Source: DATEGZ01 sp035519535 (GTDB lineage Bacteria > Acidobacteriota > Vicinamibacteria > Vicinamibacterales > SCN-69-37). From it: a DNA stretch of 64,000 nucleotides. Made by a program: the position numbers and the translations under genes. Below the pieces are notes generated by a model. The model did not search any database. It saw only the letters and a program-made list of their open reading frames with translations, and was not told where the DNA came from. The stretch covers positions 1-64,000 of the forward strand of contig DATIWF010000154.1 of the NCBI GenBank assembly GCA_035519535.1, in the 5' to 3' direction. Positions 53,514-61,468 of the stretch are shown here, in pieces; the stretch's first letter is position 1, and each line of letters begins with the position of its first letter.

Positions 53514-55559
53514 ATGGCGATCGAGACCGGCCGCCCCGCTCCCCTGGGCGCGACCTGGGACGGCGCGGGCGTCAACTTCGCCCTGTTCTCGGACGACGCG
53601 GAAGCCGTCGATCTCTGTCTCTTCGACGCCCCCGATGCCTCGACCGAACGCACGCGGCTGCGGCTGCCCTCGCGCACCGGGTCGGTCTTTCACGGCTACG
53701 TGCCGGACCTCGGGCCTGGACAGCTGTACGGCTATCGCGTGTACGGCCCGTGGAGTCCGTCGCAGGGGCTGCGCTTCAATCCCGCCAAGGTCGTCTTCGA
53801 TCCGTACGCGCGGGACGTCGGCCGCGTGCCCCGCTGGCACACGTCGCTCTTCGGCTACGCGCCGGGCACGGAGGGGCTCGGGGCGGCTGATCCGGCCGAC
53901 AGCGCGCCCTACGCGCCGCTCGCCGCCGTGGTCGATTCCACCGACCCGTGGCCGGACGATCGACCGCCGCGGACGCCGTGGCGCGACACGGTCATCTACG
54001 AGCTGCACGTCAAGGGCTTCTCGATGCTCAATCCAGCCGTGCCGCCCGTCTGGCGCGGAACGTATCTCGGCGTCTCGGCGCCGGCGTCAATCGAGCACCT
54101 CCGCGCACTCGGCGTGACGGCCGTCGAGCTGCTTCCCATTCACGCGCACGCCGACGAGTGGGCGCTGTTCCAGCGCGGCCTCACGAACTACTGGGGCTAC
54201 AACACGCTCGCCTACTTCGCCCCTGATCCGCGGTTCGCGACGTCGCCCGCGCGGGGCGCGGCGGTGCGCGAGTTCCGCCAGATGGTGGCCGCCCTGCACG
54301 CCGCCGGCCTCGAGGTCCTGCTCGACGTCGTCTACAACCACACGGCCGAGAGCGACCGCCTCGGCCCGACGCTCTCGATGCGCGGGATCAACAACCGCGC
54401 GTACTACCGGCTGCACGCCGAGCGCCCGGGCGACGACGAGGATTTCACCGGGTGCGGGAACACGCTGGACCTGCGGCGTCCGCACGTGCGCCGCCTCGTG
54501 CTCGACAGCCTGCGCTACTGGGTGGCCGAGATGCACGTCGACGGGTTCCGGTTCGATCTGGCGCCCGCGCTCGCGCGCGATCCGATCACGCCCGATCGGC
54601 TCGTCGAGATCTTCGGCGCGATCGAGGACGACCCCGTGCTCGGCCGCGTGAAGCTCATCGCCGAGCCGTGGGACGCCGCCCCGGGCGGCTATCAGCTCGG
54701 CAACTTCCCCGCGGCGTGGTCGGAGTGGAACGATCAGTACCGCAACACCGTGCGCCGGTTCTGGCGGGGCGACCGCGGCGTGGTGGGAGACCTCGCCACG
54801 CGGCTCGCGGGCAGCCGCGACCTCTTCGGGCACGACGGCCGGTCGCCGCGCGCGAGCGTCAACTACGTCACGTCGCACGACGGCTTCACGCTCGCCGACG
54901 TCGTCGCATACAACGACAAGCACAACGAGGCGAACGGCGAGGCGAACCGCGACGGCGAGTCGCGCAACCTCAGCTGGAACGGCGGGGTCGAGGGCCCGAC
55001 CGAGGACGCAGGCGTGCGCGCGCTGCGCGACCGCCAGCGCCGCAACTTCCTGTTCACGCTCGTCGTCTCGCTCGGCACGCCGATGGTCAACGGCGGCGAC
55101 GAGCTGGGCCGAACGCAGTCGGGCAACAACAACGGCTACTGCCACGACTCGCCGCTCAGCTGGACGCCGTGGCCGGCCGACGCGGACTCGCGGCGGTTCC
55201 TCGCCTTTGCGCGGCGGGCCCTCGCGCTGCGCGCGTCGCAGCTGGCGCTGCGGCGCGATGCGTTTCTCGACGGCCCGTCGCCCGATGGCCCCGGCGATGT
55301 CGTCTGGCGCCGACCCGATGGCGCGGAGATGACCGACGCGGACTGGCAGGATGCGGATCGGCGCGTGCTGGGCGTCGCGCTCGACGGCCTCTTCATCGTC
55401 TTCAACGCCTCGGACGCGGACGTGACGTTCGAGCTGCCGGCCCGAGGCGCGCCGTGGCGGCGGCTGCTCGACACGGCCGATCCCGACGCGCCCGCGGCCG
55501 AGGTCTCCGCGCCAACATGGACGTGCGCAGCCCGGGCCGCCGCGGTCTTCGGTCCTTAA
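53514..55559 (+). CDS. glgX: Glycogen debranching enzyme, GH13_11
   Basis: Hydrolyses alpha-1,6 branches of limit-dextrin glycogen. The 681-aa protein has an N-terminal CBM48-like domain (GATWDGAGVNFALFSDDAEAV) and a GH13 barrel. VLLDVVYNHTAE, GFRFDLAPAL (nucleophile Asp), IAEPWDAAPGGYQLGNFP (acid Glu) and NYVTSHDGFTLADVV (third Asp) are visible. It is alone and divergent from queA; a heptamer array follows the stop codon. Confidence 0.95.
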   Translation: MAIETGRPAPLGATWDGAGVNFALFSDDAEAVDLCLFDAPDASTERTRLRLPSRTGSVFHGYVPDLGPGQLYGYRVYGPWSPSQGLRFNPAKVVFDPYARDVGRVPRWHTSLFGYAPGTEGLGAADPADSAPYAPLAAVVDSTDPWPDDRPPRTPWRDTVIYELHVKGFSMLNPAVPPVWRGTYLGVSAPASIEHLRALGVTAVELLPIHAHADEWALFQRGLTNYWGYNTLAYFAPDPRFATSPARGAAVREFRQMVAALHAAGLEVLLDVVYNHTAESDRLGPTLSMRGINNRAYYRLHAERPGDDEDFTGCGNTLDLRRPHVRRLVLDSLRYWVAEMHVDGFRFDLAPALARDPITPDRLVEIFGAIEDDPVLGRVKLIAEPWDAAPGGYQLGNFPAAWSEWNDQYRNTVRRFWRGDRGVVGDLATRLAGSRDLFGHDGRSPRASVNYVTSHDGFTLADVVAYNDKHNEANGEANRDGESRNLSWNGGVEGPTEDAGVRALRDRQRRNFLFTLVVSLGTPMVNGGDELGRTQSGNNNGYCHDSPLSWTPWPADADSRRFLAFARRALALRASQLALRRDAFLDGPSPDGPGDVVWRRPDGAEMTDADWQDADRRVLGVALDGLFIVFNASDADVTFELPARGAPWRRLLDTADPDAPAAEVSAPTWTCAARAAAVFGP

Positions 55560-55565
55560 GGCGTG

Positions 55566-55630
55566 CCCTCTGCCTTCTGCCTTCTGCCCTCTGCCTTCTG
55601 CCTTCTGCCTTCTGCCCTTTGCCCTTCGCC
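55566..55630. repeat. TTCTGCC heptamer array after glgX
   Basis: About nine 7-bp units (TTCTGCC, TCTGCCC, CTCTGCC and TTTGCCC variants) lie between the glgX stop and the next gene. No opposing arm was found nearby. Confidence 0.88.
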
Positions 55631-55679
55631 CCGCGCCCTGCTATCGTCTCGCCAGCAATTTCCCCTCGGAGGTCTACGT

Positions 55680-56297
55680 ATGAAAAGCCGATTCGCGGTC
55701 GTCGCGATGTGCGCCATCGCGATGGCGCTCGCCGCGAGCGCCGTGTCTTCGCAATCCTCAGCCGCGTCTCAAACACCCAAGCCCACGACCAGGCCGGCGC
55801 CGCCGCAGGCGCCGAAGGTCGGTCCGGTCGCGCCGCCGACGACCGACGCCGAGAAGATCAAGAGCGCGATGTCGGCCGCACCGATGGCGGTCGCCAAGGA
55901 CGCCGCCATCATGGACATGCCGAGCATGCGGGTGCTGCGCCCGGGCACCAACGGCTGGACGTGCATTCCTGACTCGCCGTCGCCGGGCGTGGATCCGATG
56001 TGCGTCGACAAGAACGGCATGGAGTGGGCCGAGGCGTGGATGAATCACAAGGACCCGCCCAAGGACAAGATGGCGCTCGGCTACATGCTGATGGGCGGTT
56101 CGGACGCGAGCAACACCGACCCGTTTGCGACCGAACCCCAGGCCGGCGCGAAGTGGGTGGACACCGGGCCGCACCTCATGGTCTTCAACGTCGGCGACCG
56201 CTTCGCCGGCTATCCAACCACGGCGGCGAACACGAAGGTGCCGTACGTGATGTGGGCGGGCACGCCGTACGCGCACTTGATGATTCCGGTCAGGTAA
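55680..56297 (+). CDS. Exported protein of unknown function
   Basis: Protein of 205 aa with a signal peptide (VVAMCAIAMALAASAVSS), an Ala/Pro/Thr-rich linker, then a conserved-looking domain from residue 80: LRPGTNGWTCIPDSP, MCVDKNGMEWAEAWMNHKDPP and a C-terminal VMWAGTPYAHLMIPV. GGAGG lies eight bases before the ATG at 55680. An upstream start at 55563 would translate the heptamer array and is rejected. I recognise no family. Confidence 0.75.
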   Translation: MKSRFAVVAMCAIAMALAASAVSSQSSAASQTPKPTTRPAPPQAPKVGPVAPPTTDAEKIKSAMSAAPMAVAKDAAIMDMPSMRVLRPGTNGWTCIPDSPSPGVDPMCVDKNGMEWAEAWMNHKDPPKDKMALGYMLMGGSDASNTDPFATEPQAGAKWVDTGPHLMVFNVGDRFAGYPTTAANTKVPYVMWAGTPYAHLMIPVR

Positions 56298-56305
56298 TCC
56301 GACGG

Positions 56306-56543
56306 GTACGTCGGGTACGTCAGGTACGTCAGGTACGTCGGGTACGTCGGGTACGTCGGGTACGTCGGGTACGTCGGGTCCGAGGAACGCGCTGGCGATG
56401 GTCAGCTTCTGCTTTTTTTCGCGGAGCTGAGGTCGGTGCAGACGCTTCGGGCCCGGCGGGCCTGAACCTGTGGGAAGTTGACGAGCGCCAGCGCGTTCCA
56501 GGGACCTGACGTACCCGACGTACCCGACGTACCCGACGTACCC
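56306..56543. repeat. Nonamer inverted element (GTACGTCGG), copy I
   Basis: Left: eight 9-bp units GTACGTCGG/GTACGTCAG (56306-56377). Right: four units GACGTACCC (56508-56543), the complement. Between them an exact 14-bp inverted pair (56384-56397 and 56486-56499; GGAACGCGCTGGCG) extends to 21 bp with two mismatches. The whole element is about 240 bp, ends at the fabH stop, and separates two convergent genes. Related to the elements at 61282-61458 and 63941-64000. Confidence 0.92.
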
Positions 56544-56544
56544 G

Positions 56545-57540
56545 TTACAAACTCCACCGCAGCAGCACCGACCCCACCGTGAACCCCGCGCCGACCGAGG
56601 CGAGCAGCACGAGGTGGCCTTTCTTGAGTCGCCCGTCCCTGCGCGCGTCGTCGAGCGCGAGCGGAATTGTCGCGGCCGTCGTGTTGCCGTAGCGGTCCAG
56701 GTTGATGACCACCTTCCTGGGATCGACGCCCAATTTCTGGGTCGCGGCCTCGATGATCCGCCGGTTGGCCTGGTGGGACACGAACAGATCGAGATCGTCC
56801 GGCGTGAGTCCGTGCCGGCCGAGGACGCGGCGTCCGATCTCGTCCGTCATGCGGACGGCGTACTTGAACACGGCCTGCCCGTCCTGCTTCACGGAGTGCA
56901 GGCGCGCGTCCACGGTCTCGTGCGATGCCGGCAGCCGGCTCCCGCCGGCCGGCATGCACAGCGCCGGCCCGCCCGTGCCGTCGATGTGGTGCGCGAAGTC
57001 GATGATGGCAGGCTCGCCCTCCGCCGCCGGCGACAGCACCACGGCGCCCGCCCCGTCCCCAAAGAGGATGCACGTCGCCCGATCGGTGTAGTCGATGATG
57101 CTCGACATGACGTCGGCGCCGACGACAAGCGCGTGCTCGACCGCGCCCGTTGCCACCAGCTGATAGGCGGCCGTGAGCGAGTACGTGAACCCCGAGCACG
57201 CCGCGCCCAGGTCGTAGCCCCACGCGTTGTTCGCGCCGATCTTCGCCTGCAGCGTGCACGCCGTGCTCGGAAAGATCGTGTCGGGCGTCGTCGTCCCGAC
57301 GACGATGAAGCCGATGTCGGCGGGCGTGAGGCCGGCTTCCTCGATCGCCTTGCGGGCGGCTGGTTCGGCGATGTCGGACGTGCCCTGACCGGGCTCGACC
57401 AGGTGCCGCTCGCGGATGCCGGTGCGCTGCAGGATCCACTCGTTCGTGGTGTCGACCATCTTCTCGAGGTCCGCGTTCGACAGCACGCGCGGGGGCACGT
57501 AGGTCGCGAGTCCCGCGAACTTCACCGGCCGCAACGTCAC
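56545..57540 (-). CDS. fabH: 3-oxoacyl-ACP synthase III
   Basis: Starts fatty acid synthesis by condensing acetyl-CoA with malonyl-ACP. The 331-aa protein has the catalytic Cys in GAACSGFTYSL near residue 115, His in SHQANRRI near residue 255, and Asn in GNTTAATIP near residue 285. The GTG at 57540 overlaps the ruvB stop as GTGA. The open frame further upstream is a shadow of ruvB. It is the last gene of the ruv operon; no other fab gene is near. Confidence 0.94.
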   Translation of the reverse strand: MTLRPVKFAGLATYVPPRVLSNADLEKMVDTTNEWILQRTGIRERHLVEPGQGTSDIAEPAARKAIEEAGLTPADIGFIVVGTTTPDTIFPSTACTLQAKIGANNAWGYDLGAACSGFTYSLTAAYQLVATGAVEHALVVGADVMSSIIDYTDRATCILFGDGAGAVVLSPAAEGEPAIIDFAHHIDGTGGPALCMPAGGSRLPASHETVDARLHSVKQDGQAVFKYAVRMTDEIGRRVLGRHGLTPDDLDLFVSHQANRRIIEAATQKLGVDPRKVVINLDRYGNTTAATIPLALDDARRDGRLKKGHLVLLASVGAGFTVGSVLLRWSL

Positions 57541-58553
57541 CACAACCGATCCTTTCCCGGAGCCGTGAGCCCGAAATATTCGTACGCGCGCGCGGTCGCC
57601 ACGCGGCCGCGCGGGGTGCGATCGAGAAAGCCGATCTGGATCAGATACGGCTCGTAGATGTCCTCGATGGCGTCTTTCTCTTCGCTGATCGCGGCGGCGA
57701 GGCTGTTGAGGCCCACCGGCCCGCCGCTGAACTTGTCGATGATCGTCTTGAGCAGCCGGCGATCGGCTTCGTCGAAGCCGTGCTGGTCGACCTCGAGGAG
57801 CTCGAGGGCGTCGTGGCAGACGGCCGCCGTCACGCGCCCGTCCGCGCGGACCTGCGCGAAGTCGCGGACGCGCCGCAGCAGGCGGTTCGCGATCCGCGGC
57901 GTGCCGCGCGACCGGCGCGCGATCTCGAGCGCGGCGTCGGGCGCGATCTCGACCGCCAGAATCCGCGCCGACCGCGTGACGATCTCGACGAGGTCCTTCT
58001 CCTGATAGAAATCCAAGCGGTGGACGATGCCGAACCGCGCGCGCAGCGGCGCCGTGAGGAGCCCCGCGCGCGTCGTCGCGCCGATCAGCGTGTACGGCTG
58101 GAGCGGCATCTTCACCGACCGCGCGCCCGGCCCCTGGCCGATGATGATGTCGAGCTCGAAGTCCTCCATCGCCGGATAGAGGATCTCCTCGATCGCCGGG
58201 CTCATCCGGTGCACTTCGTCGATGAAGAGCACCTCGCGCGGCTTGAGGTTGGTGAGGATCGCGGCCAGGTCGCCCGGCCGCTCGAGCACCGGACCCGACG
58301 TCGATCGCACGGGCACGCCCATTTCGTTGGCGATGATGTACGCGAGCGTCGTCTTGCCGAGCCCGGGTGGCCCGAACAGCAGGATGTGGTCGAGGGCTTC
58401 CTGGCGCTGGCGCGCCGCGGTGATCGACACCAGCAGGTTTTCGCGCACGCGCTCCTGGCCGATGTAGTCGGCGAGCGTCCGCGGGCGCAGCCCCGCCTCG
58501 TACTGCGCGTCGTCGTCCACTCGTGATGCGTTGACCAGCCGAGGATCGGTCAC
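57537..58553 (-). CDS. ruvB: Holliday junction helicase RuvB
   Basis: AAA+ motor of 338 aa that drives branch migration with RuvA. Walker A is GPPGLGKT near residue 61, Walker B is VLFIDEVH, and LTAPLRARFGIVHRLDFY, with the Arg finger region, near residue 165. A winged-helix C-terminal domain is present (DLNSLAAAISEEKDAIEDIYEPYL-like, residues 270-310). It starts 9 bp after ruvA. Confidence 0.96.
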   Translation of the reverse strand: MTDPRLVNASRVDDDAQYEAGLRPRTLADYIGQERVRENLLVSITAARQRQEALDHILLFGPPGLGKTTLAYIIANEMGVPVRSTSGPVLERPGDLAAILTNLKPREVLFIDEVHRMSPAIEEILYPAMEDFELDIIIGQGPGARSVKMPLQPYTLIGATTRAGLLTAPLRARFGIVHRLDFYQEKDLVEIVTRSARILAVEIAPDAALEIARRSRGTPRIANRLLRRVRDFAQVRADGRVTAAVCHDALELLEVDQHGFDEADRRLLKTIIDKFSGGPVGLNSLAAAISEEKDAIEDIYEPYLIQIGFLDRTPRGRVATARAYEYFGLTAPGKDRLW

Positions 58554-58562
58554 GGCACTCCC

Positions 58563-59156
58563 CTACGAACGGGCCAGGGCTCGGAGCACTTCCCGCAGCG
58601 CAGGCTCGAACGACGTCGCCTCGCCCCGCCGCAGGACGGCGTCCACGGCCTTGTCCGCGGATTGGCGATGGTAGCCGAGATTCGCGAGGGCGGAGAGCAG
58701 ATCCGCGCGAAGGTCGCCGCCGCCGGGCGTCGCCGGCGCCTCCGGGCCCTCCGACCGCGGGAGCCGATCCCGCAGCTCCACGATCATCCGCTCGGCCGTC
58801 TTTCGGCCGACGCCGGGGATGCTCGTGAGCCGGCCGAGATCCGAATCGCGCACCGCGCGGATGAGGTCGTTCGGCTCGATGCCCGACAGCACCGCGAGCG
58901 CGACCTTCGGCCCGATGCCGCTCACCGCGATCAGCCGCTCGAAGAGCATCAGCTCGAGGGCGGTGCTGAAGCCGAACAGCTGCAGCGCGTCTTCGCGAAC
59001 GTGCGTGTGGATCCGCAGGGACACCGGCGCGCCGGGCTCGCCGACCGCGTAGTACGTCGAGAGCGGCACGAGCACGTCGTAGCCCACGCCGCCGACGTCG
59101 ACGACGAGCCGCTGAACCTGCTTGTCGAGCAGCGTGCCCGCAAGGTGCGCGATCAC
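58563..59156 (-). CDS. ruvA: Holliday junction DNA-binding protein RuvA
   Basis: Tetrameric junction-binding protein of 197 aa. Domain I starts IAHLAGTLLDKQVQRLVVDVGGVGYDV; the helix-hairpin-helix pair is SGIGPKVALAVLSG and IPGVGRKTAERMI; the C-terminal domain contacts RuvB. The GTG at 59156 overlaps the ruvC stop as GTGA. Confidence 0.95.
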   Translation of the reverse strand: MIAHLAGTLLDKQVQRLVVDVGGVGYDVLVPLSTYYAVGEPGAPVSLRIHTHVREDALQLFGFSTALELMLFERLIAVSGIGPKVALAVLSGIEPNDLIRAVRDSDLGRLTSIPGVGRKTAERMIVELRDRLPRSEGPEAPATPGGGDLRADLLSALANLGYHRQSADKAVDAVLRRGEATSFEPALREVLRALARS

Positions 59157-59716
59157 GAGTGCTCGCGCCCGCTGGCGCGCTCGGGCACCCGGACGTCGCG
59201 CCAGCTCCGCGGCCGCCGCAGCGCCCGCCGCGCCGCCGACGCCAGCGGGCTCTGCGCATGCGCGTGGCAGATCGCAATCGCCAGCGCATCGGCGGCGTCG
59301 TGCGGCGAGGGCACCGAGTCGAGGCCCAGGAGCAGCTTGACCATGTGCTGCAGCTGCGGCTTCTCGGCGCGGCCGTAGCCCGACACCGCCAGCTTGATTT
59401 CGGCCGGCGAGTACTCGACGACGGGAAGGCCGGCCTCGACGGCGGCCAGGACGGCGACGCCGCGCGCGTGGCCGAGCACGAGCGCGCTCCGCGCGTTCCG
59501 CGCGTGAAACAGGTTCTCGATCGCGACGCACTCCGGCGAGGCCGTGCGCAGCAATCGCGCCAGACCGTCGTGAATGAACTGGAGCCGTTGAGGGAAGGTC
59601 GCGCGGGCGGGCGCGGCCAGCACCCCGCACGTCACCAGGCGGTGGCGGCTGCCGTTGGTCTCGACGCAGCCATACCCGGTGCGGATGGATCCGGGATCGA
59701 TCCCGAAAATCCTCAC
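59153..59716 (-). CDS. ruvC: Holliday junction resolvase RuvC
   Basis: Endonuclease of 187 aa that cuts junctions handled by RuvAB. Catalytic acidic residues are in IFGIDPGS (Asp7), CVAIENLF (Glu) and SPHDAADALAIAICHAH (Asp pair). GRAEKPQLQHMVKLLLGL is the conserved DNA-binding helix. The GTG at 59716 overlaps the yebC stop (GTGA). The C-terminal tail is Arg-rich. Confidence 0.94.
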   Translation of the reverse strand: MRIFGIDPGSIRTGYGCVETNGSRHRLVTCGVLAAPARATFPQRLQFIHDGLARLLRTASPECVAIENLFHARNARSALVLGHARGVAVLAAVEAGLPVVEYSPAEIKLAVSGYGRAEKPQLQHMVKLLLGLDSVPSPHDAADALAIAICHAHAQSPLASAARRALRRPRSWRDVRVPERASGREHS

Positions 59717-60462
59717 GCCAGCGAGGCCTCGATTTCCTTCTGGTCGACGTCGAAGTTCGACCAGACGTTCTTGATGTCGTCGTGCTCCTCGAGCGCTTCC
59801 ATCAGCTTCAGCATCTGCTGCGCCTGCTTGCCCTCGAGCTTGATGTAGTCGCTCGGAACCATGGCGACTTCGGCGTGGTCGGGCTCGATGCCGAGCTTCT
59901 TCACCGCCTCGAGCACCGCGGCGTGCTTCTCCGGCGACGACACGATTTCCCACGCCTCGCCGTCGTCCCTGAGGTCCTCGGCGCCGGCTTCGAGCACGGG
60001 GTCCATCAGGGTCTCTTCGCTGGCCTTGCTCTTGGCGATCGAGATCAGACCGCGCTTGCTGAACAGGCGCGCCACGCTGTTGGCCGCGCCGAGGTTGCCG
60101 GCCCACTTGGTGAGAATGTGGCGGATTTCGCCAACCGTGCGGTTCTTGTTGTCGGTGAGGGCTTCCATGAGGATGGCGACGCCACCCGGGCCGTAGCCCT
60201 CGTAGGTCACCTCCTCGTACATGACGCCCTCTTCTTCGCCGGTGCCGCGCCGGATGGCGCGCTTGATGTTGTCGGCGGGCATGTTGGCCGCGCGCGCGTC
60301 AGCAATGATCGTGCGAAGCCGCGGATTCATGTCCGGGTCTCCGCCGCCGTTGCGTGCCGCGACGGTCAGTTCCTTGATGAGGCGCGTGAAGATCTTGCCG
60401 CGCTTCGCGTCGGCCGCGCCTTTCTTGTGCTTGATCGTGTGCCACTTGGAATGGCCGGACAT
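59713..60462 (-). CDS. yebC: YebC/PmpR-family regulatory protein
   Basis: Protein of 249 aa beginning MSGHSKWHTIKHKKGAADAK, the conserved YebC N-terminus, with MYEEVTYEGYGPGGVAILME near residue 90. The family includes DNA-binding regulators and, in recent work, ribosome-associated factors that help translate proline-rich stretches; the exact role here is not visible. The ATG at 60462 has GGAG upstream. yebC-ruvCAB is a common order. Confidence 0.94.
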   Translation of the reverse strand: MSGHSKWHTIKHKKGAADAKRGKIFTRLIKELTVAARNGGGDPDMNPRLRTIIADARAANMPADNIKRAIRRGTGEEEGVMYEEVTYEGYGPGGVAILMEALTDNKNRTVGEIRHILTKWAGNLGAANSVARLFSKRGLISIAKSKASEETLMDPVLEAGAEDLRDDGEAWEIVSSPEKHAAVLEAVKKLGIEPDHAEVAMVPSDYIKLEGKQAQQMLKLMEALEEHDDIKNVWSNFDVDQKEIEASLA

Positions 60463-60514
60463 GGGGAATTCTCCACACTCAGAACGGGCTTCGGATCTTA
60501 GCATGGACGGGCGG

Positions 60515-61366
60515 CTATTGCCGTCGCGCCAGCACGATCCAGACCCTCGCCCGGCGATCCCACGGCGCGCCGCGGTAATCGCCGAGCAGGGCTTCGATCT
60601 GGAATCCGGCCCGCTCGAGCCGGCGGATGACCACGCGCATGGAGCGCGTCCGGAAGGTCAGCGAGAATCGTCGGCGCCGCACGGTCGAGCCGCGACGCTC
60701 GGTGAAGGTCTCGTCGAAGATCGTCAGGCCGCGCCGCCGGTCCTGGCGGACGGCCTCGGTGAGCGTGACGCTCGCCCCGGACCGCCGCTGGCCCCGCAGG
60801 CGCACGGACCGATCGTATTCGTCCCAGCACGCGAGGTCGGGCACGAGGTCGATGCCGAGCAGGCCGCCGCGACGAAGGACGCGCGCGGCCTCGGCCAGCG
60901 TCGCGTCGAAAGCGCGATCGCCAATCAGCGACTGCAGCAGGCCGTAGGGCGCCAGCACGACGCCGAAGGACGCGCGCGCGAACGGGAGCGCGCGGATATC
61001 GCCGCGAACGAGTGCCGGACGCCTCGCTCCGCGCAGGCGGCGAGCGCGTTTGCGCGCGCAGGCCAGCATCGGCGCCGATCGATCGAGCCCGGTGACCGCC
61101 GCACCCGCACGCGCGAGCGGGAGGAGCACGCGTCCGGTGCCGCAGCCGAGCTCGAGCACCGGCCGGCGCTCGCGCGCCACGACATCGCACCAGAACGCGA
61201 CGTCCCGCCGGCCGACCGTCCGCGCATTCTCCCAGTCGTAGAACGCGGCGTACTCGTCCCAGCCGGCGGAGCCGTCATCGGGTACGTCGGGTACGTCGGG
61301 TACGCCGGGTACGCCGGGTACGCCGGGTGCCTGGAACGACCTGACGCTGGCCAACTTTCTTTTCAT
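60515..61366 (-). CDS. Class I SAM-dependent methyltransferase, repeat-derived N-terminus
   Basis: Protein of 283 aa. The methyltransferase core starts near residue 36 (WDEYAAFYDWENA), with motif I LELGCGTGRVLLPLA near residue 70 and GGLLGIDLVPD, the post-motif region. The substrate is unknown. The first 35 residues (MKRKLASVRSFQ, then APGVPGVPGVPDVPDVPDD) are translated from the nonamer repeat element, because no other start codon precedes the core. The element thus supplies the start codon, or the true N-terminus uses an unusual start. It is convergent with nothing; yebC is 53 bp downstream on the same strand. Confidence 0.8.
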   Translation of the reverse strand: MKRKLASVRSFQAPGVPGVPGVPDVPDVPDDGSAGWDEYAAFYDWENARTVGRRDVAFWCDVVARERRPVLELGCGTGRVLLPLARAGAAVTGLDRSAPMLACARKRARRLRGARRPALVRGDIRALPFARASFGVVLAPYGLLQSLIGDRAFDATLAEAARVLRRGGLLGIDLVPDLACWDEYDRSVRLRGQRRSGASVTLTEAVRQDRRRGLTIFDETFTERRGSTVRRRRFSLTFRTRSMRVVIRRLERAGFQIEALLGDYRGAPWDRRARVWIVLARRQ

Positions 61367-61458
61367 CTGAAAGAAGATGACTGGAATGCGCGTTCCTCGG
61401 ACCTGACGTACCCGACGTCCCCGACGTACCTGACGTACCCGACGTACCCGACGTACCG
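61282..61458. repeat. Nonamer inverted element, copy J
   Basis: Left: five units GTACGTCGG/GTACGCCGG (61282-61326). Right: six units GACGTACCC and variants (61405-61458). Inner sequences CCTGGAACG and GCGCGTTCCTCGG match the inner inverted pair of the 56306-56543 element in swapped orientation. It overlaps the methyltransferase N-terminus and ends 10 bp before the fused E1 stop. Confidence 0.9.
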
Positions 61459-61468
61459 ACGAGTGTTC

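Noticed and set aside
55563..55679. Start of the exported protein at 55563
   Set aside because: Would translate the TTCTGCC array; the ATG at 55680 has a good ribosome-binding site and a signal peptide.
57537..59289. Upstream extension of the fabH frame
   Set aside because: Overlaps ruvB and ruvA in another frame; only the fabH part has motifs.
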